64,000 nt of DNA. It comes from Roseiarcus sp963767245. Lineage in GTDB: Bacteria > Pseudomonadota > Alphaproteobacteria > Rhizobiales > Beijerinckiaceae. Positions within the stretch are counted from its first letter, which is position 1; each line of letters begins with the position of its first letter. The stretch spans positions 1 to 64,000 of the forward strand of contig CAVYDG010000007.1 of NCBI GenBank assembly GCA_963767245.1, given 5' to 3'. Below, one piece after another: positions 26,092 through 34,334 of this stretch. A program made the translations under genes and the position numbers. The notes beneath the pieces are model-generated. The model ran no database searches and was not told the DNA's origin. It saw nothing but the letters and a program-made list of their open reading frames with translations.

Positions 26092-26258
26092 TTTGTCCAT
26101 AGGTCCGTACCGGTACTTTCCGTTTGTACGCTGGACCCTTACGCTGTCGATTATGCCTTTGTTGTTCATTGCATTTCGGCGGCTCTAAGGTAGGATGGCG
26201 AAACAAGGCTTCCAAACTCATGAGCCTGCAAACGCCGTTCTAACACCGTTCTAGCGCT

Positions 26259-27585
26259 ATGCCGCAATCCCGACTTTCGTTCTCGGATCGAGCGATCGGC
26301 ACTTTACCGTTCGCCGCATCTGGCCAGCATATCGTCCGAGACGAGGATGTGCCCGGCTTCTTTCTCCTCGTCGGCGCCCGCTCTAAGACCTTCATGATCC
26401 AGGGCGATCTTTGGGAGCACGGAAAGCGACGGACCATCCGCGTCAAAGTAGGGGAGGTGGGCAAGATCCCGACGCGAGAGGCGCGAGCCAAAGCGAAGGT
26501 GCTTCTGGGGTCGATTTCCGATGGCGTGGATCCGCGACCCAAGCAGCAGGAGTCAGCGAGCCCCAGTGCGAATGGACCTGATCCGACCCTGAGGCAAGCC
26601 TGGGAGCGCTATCGCGACGGGCATATGAAAAGGAAGGGGAGAAGCGGCGGCACGATCGAGAACTATAGGGACCATGTCGAACGGCTGATGTCGGATTGGC
26701 TCGATTTTCCCCTTTCGAAGTTTGGGCTCCAGCCGGACTTGGTGAGAGCTCGGCACGAAAAGCTCAGTGAAGAGAACGGAACCTATATCGCGAACGGCTG
26801 CATGCGAACGCTACGCGCCATCTACAATCACGCCCGCAAAGCGGCGCGGGGCCTTCCACCCGACAACCCGGTCTCGGCGGTTGATTGGAATTCGGAACGT
26901 CGGCGCGACACAGCGCTCGGGCTTGCCGATCTCCGGGGTTGGTTCAATGAACTGGCAGCGCTCGAAAATCCGGTGCGGCGGGAGTTTCATCTTTTTCTGC
27001 TGCTCTCGGGTCATCGCCCGGAGGCGACCAAGAAGGCTCGCAGGGAGCATTTAGATTTTCGCCGGCGTGTCCTGCACGTGCCCCAAGCCTAAGGGTGGAG
27101 AGGCAAGAGCATTCGACATTCCACTGTCCCGGCCCATGATCCGTTGCCTGATCCGCGTTCTACGCTTTGGGCAGTCGGTTTATCCTAACCAAGCAACCGC
27201 GTGGATATTTCCTGCGGACAGCAAGAGCGGACATTTGGCGGAGCACAAGGAAAGCCGCAAAGAGCTATCAAAATGGGGCAATGACCTGAGGCAGACGTTT
27301 CGGACAATTGCACAAACCGCGGGGGTGCCTGAACTGGACGTGCATTTGCTCATGAACCATTCAATTCCGGGAGTGAACGCGGGCTACATCACCCGCAACA
27401 AGCTGCTGCGTGACCATCTTCGAATTCAGCAGGAAGCGATCTCGCGAAAAATGATCGACGCCGTAGGTGGCGCCAAACAGAACGAGGGCCAAGCGTCGGC
27501 TCTTTGGATCGGCATGCCCAGTCGGAAGCTCGCAGCGAGCTGTCCGCTGTCAGCGCCTTTGAGACTGCGTGAGGTCTTCAAGTAG
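26259..27585 (+). pseudogene. Tyrosine-type site-specific integrase, frameshifted
   Basis: The first frame (26259-27092) has the N-terminal DUF4102-like arm-binding part (RAIGTLPFAASGQHIVRDEDVPGF), the SAM-like core (TLRQAWERYRDGHMKRKGR) and the start of the catalytic domain with the first Arg in LLLSGHRPEATKKAR. It ends in noise at HVPQA. The next frame (from about 27080) continues KPKGGEARAFDIPLS, then LRQTFRTIAQTAG, HLLMNHSIPGVNAGYI with the His and nucleophilic Tyr. A single-base shift in a C run at about 27085 thus separates the two halves, so the enzyme would be inactive unless this is a sequencing slip. Its place beside the tRNA-Arg fragment identifies it as the integrase of an element to the right of the site. 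Confidence 0.85.
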
Positions 27586-27623
27586 GGAGGATTTCTGGAT
27601 CATCATAGCCGCAAGGAGCGAAG

Positions 27624-27953
27624 ATGAGACAGAAATCCGGGCCGGAGAAGCAACCGGCGGAAGACACCATCAAAGACATCCGACGCGCGACGCGTCGGCG
27701 CTTTTCGGCCGAGGAGAAGATCCGCGTCGTGTTGGAAGGTCTGCGGGGCGAGGAGAGCATAGCCGAGCTCTGTCGCCGCGAGGACATCGCGTCGTCGACG
27801 TACTATGGTTGGTCGAAGGAGTTTCTGGAGCGCCGCCCCGTCGACGAAATCACGGGGCGGGATCTAGCGCTCCTGGGAGCCAGAGTCGTGGCCAACGCGG
27901 TGGTGATCGAGGAAAGCCTCTACGTTCCGACGAACGCGGCGCTCCGGGTCTGA
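27624..27953 (+). pseudogene. IS3-family OrfA, truncated
   Basis: The beginning (DIRRATRRRFSAEEKIRVVLEGLRGEESIAEL, CRREDIASSTYYGWSKEFLE) is a typical HTH_Tnp_1 OrfA of IS3-type elements. After about residue 72 the translation leaves the family and runs antisense into the 3' end of metA; no OrfB follows. It is a remnant cut off by the junction to the methionine genes. Confidence 0.8.
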
Positions 27954-28939
27954 AGGGCCTCGACGATTTTCGATGGATTCGGAATGGTCTCGATGGCGTA
28001 GGGCGTCGACGCGTAGACAGCGTTGACCCAGTTTGTGTAAATGTACGCTGCGTGCCGCCACAGGTTGGGCGGGGCGCGAGACGAGTCGTCGCCCGGAAAA
28101 TAGTGGCGTGGCAGCGGATAGTCCGGATCGTTCGCGCGGTCCCGATGATATTCAACGCTGAGCGTGTCGGTTTCGTATTCTGGATGGTTCAGGACATAGA
28201 CTCGCCGCGGAAAGAGAGCGCTATTAACGTCAAGTGGCTCGGACTCGACGAGCATATTCGGCCCCGCCTCCTCGGAATCCGCGACGATCTCGAGCGCGGT
28301 AACCTTCAGAATATCCTCACGCTTCGGGCTCTTCCAGCGGGATACCGGCGCGGGAAAGATGTCGGGGAAACCGAACAAGAGTCCAGTCTTGTCCGAGATT
28401 ACGCGATGCTCGAACAGGCCGAACAGCTTGCGCTCGGCCTTGTGGCTGTCGATGTTGTGGAAGAACTTCAAGGCCGCCTTCGCGCCCCAGCATAGGAAGA
28501 GACACGAGAAGGTGTGCGTCGTCGTCCATTCCAAAATGTCTGAGACTTCCGGCCAGAAGGTTTCCTGTTCGACGCGCGGGCTCAGCGCGTTCACGCCTGT
28601 AACGACAAACCCGTCGAACTTTCGGTGCCGAATGTCGCGGAACGCGCTGTAGAACTTACGGATATGATCGGCGGGTGTATTCATAGTGGGACGCCCGTCC
28701 GCGACGCTGCGCATGTAAGAGTTGGTTGCGACGAAGGTGAGATTCACCTGCAGTATCGTGTTGCCGAGCCAAAGGGCGAGTTGGCGCTCGGTCGAGATCT
28801 TGTCTGCCATCAGATTGATGATCGCAATCTCCAACGGGCGGATGTCTTGTTGTTCGGCGCGGATACGGTCGATCGCCAGCGGGCTGCCGAGCGACGGCAG
28901 GAAGGGGTGGATTTCCTGGCTATGGACGATGACGGGCAT
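27920..28939 (-). CDS. metA: Homoserine O-acyltransferase (MetA family)
   Basis: The 339-residue enzyme activates homoserine with an acyl group at the start of methionine synthesis. It has the MetA core: LEIAIINLMADKISTERQLA, GFVVTGVNALSPRVEQETFWPEV, the catalytic cysteine in FLCWGAKAALKFF, RKLFGLFEHRV and the His/Glu pair in VLNHPEYETDTL. Whether the donor is acetyl- or succinyl-CoA cannot be told reliably from the name of the family; the partner MetY upstream suggests O-acetylhomoserine. It is the last gene of a leftward metY-decarboxylase-metA set, 217 bp after the decarboxylase, and could have its own promoter in that gap. Confidence 0.9.
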   Translation of the reverse strand: MPVIVHSQEIHPFLPSLGSPLAIDRIRAEQQDIRPLEIAIINLMADKISTERQLALWLGNTILQVNLTFVATNSYMRSVADGRPTMNTPADHIRKFYSAFRDIRHRKFDGFVVTGVNALSPRVEQETFWPEVSDILEWTTTHTFSCLFLCWGAKAALKFFHNIDSHKAERKLFGLFEHRVISDKTGLLFGFPDIFPAPVSRWKSPKREDILKVTALEIVADSEEAGPNMLVESEPLDVNSALFPRRVYVLNHPEYETDTLSVEYHRDRANDPDYPLPRHYFPGDDSSRAPPNLWRHAAYIYTNWVNAVYASTPYAIETIPNPSKIVEALQTRSAAFVGT

Positions 28940-29156
28940 TCTTGAGGCTCACTTATCGGATCTTTGCTACTGGCGCCCAAGCGTCGCGAAGGCGACATCG
29001 AACACTTTCCGTTTCCTGCCGGGCGCCTCGCGGTCTTGACCAGACCGTTATTGACCTCCGCGGAAGAAAGTGTCGCCCGAAACCGCCGTGTTCGCTATTC
29101 TAGTTCGCCAAGGGACTAAGTGACTCGCGGTCTGCCATGATAACGAACCTCACGCG

Positions 29157-30635
29157 TCAGAAAGCCAAGTTTTCGCCGACAACGTCGTTCCCGATCCGGA
29201 TCGTTTCCCGGACTAGGAGCTCAAGATCATCACACTTCGTCCGGTGATTGTTGATCGCTGCGCGCAGACAATGCTCGCCATGGATCGTCGTGTCCGAAAC
29301 CGCCGCGACGCCCTCCTCCTGGAGCCTAAGCATGATTTCGGTATTCACCGCCTTGAGAGCGGCGTGGTCCATGCCCGCGGGACGATAGCGATAGCAGACG
29401 ATGTTGATATTTGCTGCCGCGACTAGCTCCAGAAGAGGAGCCGCCTCTATGATATCGCTCAGATAGTGGGCTTGCGCGATGTTCTGGTCGATCAAGCGGC
29501 CGAACTTCTCGACGCCATGCTCCTTGAGAGACATCCAGATCTTCAGCGCTTTGAATCCTCGGGACGTTTGCAAGCCATAGTCGTTCAGCCAATCACCCGA
29601 CGCGAGGCCGCGAGCTGTCGGCTCCAGATATTCCGGCGTCACCGCGAACGCACTGCGATGCGCCGCAGCGTCCCGGATCAGTACGCAACCCGCCTCGAAC
29701 GGCACATGTAGCCATTTGTGGGGATCGAGCGAAAGCGAATCGGCCTCTTCGATTCCCTCGACGCGGAAGGCGTTTTCGGGAGCAATCGCGATCAGAGCGC
29801 CAATGCAGCCGTCGACGTGCAACCAAAGATCCTCTTCTCTCGCCAATCTCGCGAGACCGCGCAGATCATCGATCGCGCCCGTATTGACTGTCCCTGCCGT
29901 TCCGATCAAGCAGGCGGGGTGGAATCCCGCGGCGCGGTCCTCCGCGATCGCCGCGCGCAGCGCGGAGAGATCGATGCGAAGTCCAGAGTTGGACGGAATT
30001 CGGCGCAACGCCTGGTTACCCAATCCTAGAGTCTCGATCGCTTTGCGGTGGCAACTGTGGATCTGATCCGAGCCGTAAAAACGCAAGGGCTTTGCGATCG
30101 CGCGGACGCCGCGCTCGCGCACGTCCACGTCCGCCTTGACGTTCCTCGCCACGGTGAGCCCGATGATGTTCGCCATCGAGCCGCCGCTGACCAGCGTGCC
30201 GCTCGCCGAAGCGGGGAAACCCACCATTTCCTTGCACCAGCCGATCACCTGCTGGTCCATCAACGCCGCGGCGTGATTGCCGCCGCCGAGGTTGGAGCCC
30301 TGGATCGCCGCTAGGAAGTCGCCGATTGCACCTGTGTAGTTGCTGGAGCCCATATACCAGGACCAGAAACGTGGATGAATGTTGCCCATCGGAAAGGGCA
30401 TCAGATTCTCGGAGACCTCACGATAGACATCGGCTAAGGGCTCAGGAACACGTGGCAGAGCCGCGGTAAAAAAGCTCCGCACGTCCACCGGCATATCGCG
30501 CCAAACGGGCCGGTCACGGACATGGCGCAGAAATTCCACCGCGTCGTCGACGATCCGGTGCGACAACGCGAACATCTCATTCCAGTCGTCTGGATCGAGT
30601 GTTTCTTCGACCCGCGCGTTGACGATCGGCTGCAA
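29157..30635 (-). CDS. PLP-dependent group II amino acid decarboxylase
   Basis: The 492-residue protein is an aromatic-amino-acid/glutamate-type decarboxylase. It has the substrate-loop start GNIHPRFWSWYMGS, the cofactor contact SGGSMANIIGL, a histidine over the ring in DQIHSCHRKA, the Asp in WLHVDGCIGA and the PLP lysine in SLDPHKWLHVPFEAGC (about residue 310). The ending is complete. It lies between metY and metA with only 69 bp to metY, so it is probably co-transcribed with sulfur amino acid genes. Substrate is open: aromatic amino acids are usual for this branch, and a sulfur-containing or related amino acid is possible from context. Confidence 0.85.
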   Translation of the reverse strand: MQPIVNARVEETLDPDDWNEMFALSHRIVDDAVEFLRHVRDRPVWRDMPVDVRSFFTAALPRVPEPLADVYREVSENLMPFPMGNIHPRFWSWYMGSSNYTGAIGDFLAAIQGSNLGGGNHAAALMDQQVIGWCKEMVGFPASASGTLVSGGSMANIIGLTVARNVKADVDVRERGVRAIAKPLRFYGSDQIHSCHRKAIETLGLGNQALRRIPSNSGLRIDLSALRAAIAEDRAAGFHPACLIGTAGTVNTGAIDDLRGLARLAREEDLWLHVDGCIGALIAIAPENAFRVEGIEEADSLSLDPHKWLHVPFEAGCVLIRDAAAHRSAFAVTPEYLEPTARGLASGDWLNDYGLQTSRGFKALKIWMSLKEHGVEKFGRLIDQNIAQAHYLSDIIEAAPLLELVAAANINIVCYRYRPAGMDHAALKAVNTEIMLRLQEEGVAAVSDTTIHGEHCLRAAINNHRTKCDDLELLVRETIRIGNDVVGENLAF

Positions 30636-30704
30636 TGCATATCCTTCAAATACATTCTACACGGAGTTGCAAGGAGCGGCCGCCCGCTCCTTGGCAATAT
30701 CGCC

Positions 30705-31997
30705 CTAAGCCGCCTCGAGCGCCTGATCGAGATCGGCGACAATGTCTTCGATATGCTCGATGCCGAGCGAGAGCCGAACGTAGCCCTCGGAGACGCCGGT
30801 CTGCAGTTGCTCCTCCGGCGAGAGTTGTGAGTGCGTGGTGGAGGCGGGGTGGATGGCGAGGCTCCGGGCGTCGCCGATATTGGCGACGTGATAAAACATT
30901 TTTAGGGCGTCGATGAACCTCTTTCCGGCTTCGAGACCCTCTTTCAGCTCAAAACCCACGAGCCCGCCATATCCGCCCTTGAGGTACATGTCGGCTCGCC
31001 GTTTGGCCTCGCCGCTCATTGCGCCAGGAAAGATCACGGTCGTCACTTTCGGATGTTCCGCGAGGCGCTTCGCGACCGCGATGGCGTTGGCGCATTGCTG
31101 CCGCATGCGAAGGGGCAGAGTTTCTAGCCCCTGGATAAACATGAAGGCGTTGAAGGGGCTCATTGCCGGGCCGACGTCGCGCAGCAAGGTCACGCGGGCC
31201 TTCAGAATGTAAGCGATCGGCCCCAGCGGTTTGACGGTCTGGGTCCAGACGGCGCCGTGATAGCTCGGGTCCGGCTGGTTGAGCATGGGAAAGCGGTCGG
31301 CGTGTTTCTCCCAGTCGAAATTGCCGCCGTCGACTATGATTCCGCCGATCGACGTGCCATGGCCGCCTATGTATTTGGTCGTCGAATGCAGGACGATCGC
31401 CGCGCCATGATCTATGGGCCGGCAAAGGATCGGCGCCGCGGTATTATCCATGATCAGCGGCACCCCGAGTCCCAGGCCGATCTTGGCGACCTCGGCGACC
31501 GGAAACACGGTTAGCTTCGGATTGGGCAGCGTCTCCGCGTAATAGCAGCGCGTGCGCGCGTCGGTTGCGCGACGGAAGTTCTCTGGATCGGCCGGATCGA
31601 CGAAGCGAACCTCGATGCCCATGGTTTTCATGGTGTTGAGAAACAGATTCCAAGTCCCGCCATAAAGATCCGTCGAGGCGACGAAATTGTCGCCGGCGTG
31701 GGTGATGTTCTGGACCGCGATCATCGACGCCGCCTGACCCGAAGCGAGGGCAAGCGAGGCGACCCCGCCCTCAAGCGCCGTCACGCGCTCTTCCAAGATG
31801 TTCTGCGTCGGGTTCATGAGACGGGTGTAGATGTTGCCAAGTTCCTGCAAGCCGAACAGTCGCGTGGCATGCCCAGTGTCGGTGAACTGGTAACTGGTCG
31901 TCTGGTAGATCGGCGCCGCAACCGCATTCGTTGCGGGGTCGCTGCGATAACCCGCATGCAACACGATGGTTTCGGGATTCTTGCTAGTCGTCGGCAT
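30705..31997 (-). CDS. metY: O-acetylhomoserine sulfhydrylase (Cys/Met PLP family)
   Basis: The 430-residue enzyme makes homocysteine from O-acylhomoserine and sulfide. It begins MPTTSKNPETIVLHAGYRSDP, the usual MetY start, followed by PIYQTTSYQFTDTGHA, IYTRLMNPTQNILEERV, GQAASMIAVQN, MDNTAAPILCRP and the PLP lysine in LHSTTKYIGGHGTSIGG. The C-terminus has SRxTTHxQL seen as ASTTHSQLSPEEQ. ATG 31997 is used instead of a longer upstream frame with low-complexity arginine. It heads the leftward methionine set. The upstream region (32000-32226) carries several TGTCGCG motifs shared with the kinase genes. Confidence 0.92.
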   Translation of the reverse strand: MPTTSKNPETIVLHAGYRSDPATNAVAAPIYQTTSYQFTDTGHATRLFGLQELGNIYTRLMNPTQNILEERVTALEGGVASLALASGQAASMIAVQNITHAGDNFVASTDLYGGTWNLFLNTMKTMGIEVRFVDPADPENFRRATDARTRCYYAETLPNPKLTVFPVAEVAKIGLGLGVPLIMDNTAAPILCRPIDHGAAIVLHSTTKYIGGHGTSIGGIIVDGGNFDWEKHADRFPMLNQPDPSYHGAVWTQTVKPLGPIAYILKARVTLLRDVGPAMSPFNAFMFIQGLETLPLRMRQQCANAIAVAKRLAEHPKVTTVIFPGAMSGEAKRRADMYLKGGYGGLVGFELKEGLEAGKRFIDALKMFYHVANIGDARSLAIHPASTTHSQLSPEEQLQTGVSEGYVRLSLGIEHIEDIVADLDQALEAA

Positions 31998-32071
31998 GAT
32001 GAAGTTCCCCGCGGTCCGGCGTCGCCGCAGCTGTTGCAAGAGGGCGACGTGTCGACAGGATGCCAGAGTTC

Positions 32072-32173
32072 TGTCGCGCTCTGATCGCGGCGGCGGCAGA
32101 CTTCTGTCGCGTCCGTCGCGCGGGAGCCTCTCGACCAAGATGGCGGGCGACCCGCGTGACAAACGCGACAATC
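32072..32173. promoter_or_regulatory. Cluster of TGTCGCG-type sites between metY and the first kinase
   Basis: TGTCGCG occurs at 32072-32078 and 32105-32111, and the opposite orientation lies in GACAAACGCGACAATC at 32158-32173, where two CGnGACAA half-sites are spaced 9 bp apart. Tandem half-sites at about one helical turn are typical of OmpR-type response regulators. The region serves as divergent upstream sequence for metY and the GAF kinase. Confidence 0.45.
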
Positions 32174-32226
32174 CCGCCCGTCATTCGCGATACCGGCGCG
32201 ACCAAACTGCGCCATCATCTGTTTTC

Positions 32227-34189
32227 ATGCTTCAGGAACCGAAAGAACGATTGGACGCGCCGGCGGGCAGGCTGGATTCGCTACGCGCGCTCAGGGAAGC
32301 CGGTCGCGCCATCGATTCTAGCGTTGGTTTAGGTCGAGTTGCTCCACACGATCGCAGATCGGGCCGCCGCGATCACGCAGTCGAAAATCTGCGTCCTATT
32401 CCGCTATGTGGCCGAGGAGCGCGCGTTTCGGGCATGGAGCGATTTGCGCCTCGATCCTTGCCTGGTCTCGACGCTCCGAGACGCGAGGTTCGGCGAAGAC
32501 GAAACCCCAATGGGCGAAGCCGTGCGTCGGAACGCGCCGGTGGAGGTCGGCGATTTGGTCGCTTCGCCGATCTCCGCGTTGCGGTCCGCAGGTCTGGCGG
32601 CGGGATGCCGATCCGTTCTCTTCGTCCCTCTGATCGCTGCTGGCCGCGCGCTCGGGGCGCTCGCGCTGCTACGCGATGCGCCAGGCGACGTCACTTCTGA
32701 GACGCTCGAAATGGCCCGCGTGTTCGCGGACCAGTCGGCGTCAGTGATCCGCAATGCCGAGCTCGAAAGCCAACTCGATGCGCGAGCACGCGATCTCGAC
32801 GAGGCGTTGCAGCAACAAACCGCGACCGCCGACATCCTAAAGGTGATCAGCCGCTCGGCGTTCGACCTCGACGCGGTACTGTACACGCTGATTTCGACCG
32901 CAGTGCGCCTGTGCAACGCAGAACATGGCGAGATATTTCGTCGAGATGGCGACGTTTATCGATGGGCGTCGAGCCAAATGGACCTCTTTCCGGAGTATCT
33001 CGAGCATGAACAACGAGCGGAGATCACGGCCGGACGCGGCACGGTGATCGGTCGTATGGCGCTCGAGGGACGCGCGGTGCAGATCGCCGACGCGTGGACC
33101 GATCCGGAATACGAGGAAAAGGAAGCGGCCCACGTCGGTCAGGTGCGCGCCATGCTGGGCGTGCCACTGTTGCGCAATGGCGAGCCGATAGGCGCCTTCG
33201 CGCTTGGACGCAGCAAACCGGTTCCCTTCTCAGAGCGAGAGGTCGAACTCGTCATCACATTCGCGGACCAAGCAGTCATCGCCATGGAGAACGTACGATT
33301 GTTCGATGAACTGCGGGCGCGAACCAATGAACTCGCCCGATCGCTGGACGACCTGCACAGGGCTCAGAATCGGCTGATCCAGACTGAAAAACTCGCGTCC
33401 CTCGGCCAGCTCACTGCCGGCATTGCTCACGAGATTAAGAACCCGCTCAACTTCGTCAACAATTTCGCTGATCTTTCGCGCGAGCTCCTAGACGAACTCG
33501 AGGAGGTCATCCGCGGCGCGCGCCTCGACGAAGAGAGCCGCGCCTGCATGGGCGAACTCGCCGGCACGATGAAAGTCAACCTCGAGAAGGTCGCGCAACA
33601 TGGCCGCCGCGCCGATTCCATTGTCAAGAATATGTTGCTGCATTCGCGTCAGGGGGGCGGTGAGAGGCACGAAGTCGATTTGAACGCCTTGATCGAAGAG
33701 AGCCTCAATCTCGCCTATCATGGCGCGCGGGCCGAGAAGCCCGGATTCGACATCGCGCTCGCCACGACGTTCGATCCCGCGGTAGGCAAAGTCAGCGTCT
33801 ATCCGCAGGAATTCAATCGCGTCGTCTTGAACCTCGCTTCGAACGGCTTTCACGCTGCCCACGCCAAGCGTTCGGAAGGCGGCAAGCCGGACTACAAGCC
33901 AAGCCTTGCCGTTTCGACCAAGGCCTTCGGCGATCGGATTGAAGTTCGCATACGCGATAACGGGACTGGGATCTCGGACGCGGTCAGAGCCGATATGTAC
34001 AATCCGTTCTTCACCACTAAGCCCGCCGGCGAGGGGACCGGGCTCGGCCTGTCGCTGAGCCACGACATCATCGTCAAGCAACATGGTGGGACGATTGACG
34101 TCGAAACGCAGCCCGGCGAATTCACTGAGTTCATTATTGTCTTACCGCGCTGCGGCCCTACCGATATCGCCATAGAGGGTCGATCCTGA
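32227..34189 (+). CDS. GAF-domain sensor histidine kinase, frameshift near the N-terminus
   Basis: The main frame from about 32326 reads two GAF domains (FRYVAEERAFRAWSD and VLYTLISTAVRLCNAEHGEIF), a coiled linker and a kinase core. The core has the phospho-acceptor His in LTAGIAHEIKNPLNFVNNF, the N box (FNRVVLNLASNGFHA), G1 (IRDNGTGISDAV) and G2 (GEGTGLGLSLSHDI). The probable true start is ATG 32227 in another frame (MLQEPKERLDAPAGRLDSLRALREAGRAID cut at the shift); one base is out of register near 32325, so the N-terminal coiled segment is separated. No membrane segment is present, so it senses a cytoplasmic signal. It lies 145 bp before a second GAF kinase and shares an upstream element with it. 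Confidence 0.85.
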
Positions 34190-34245
34190 GCCCGGACCAC
34201 ATGATTGCGCCGGGTCGCCAGAGCAGGAGTTTGCTCCCACAACGC

Positions 34246-34261
34246 GACAGACGCGACAATC
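34246..34261. promoter_or_regulatory. Second copy of the 16-bp kinase-upstream element
   Basis: GACAGACGCGACAATC differs in one base from the copy at 32158-32173 before the first kinase. With the preceding bases it forms a direct repeat of ACGCGACA with a 9-bp period. It lies 74 bp before the start of the hybrid kinase gene. Confidence 0.5.
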
Positions 34262-34334
34262 ATTGCTTCGATTCGGCGTGGAAAGGCGATTATCCTTGGT
34301 CATTGGATGACCCTCGCATGGACCCCGATGGCCG

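Noticed and set aside
28940..29156. SAM-II riboswitch before metA
   Set aside because: The sequence GTAGCAAAGATCCG before the gene only vaguely resembles the conserved 3' part of the motif, and the first stem is not visible. A covariance search would decide.
31998..32226. SAM-type riboswitch before metY
   Set aside because: No recognisable conserved core; the region is instead marked by TGTCGCG repeats.
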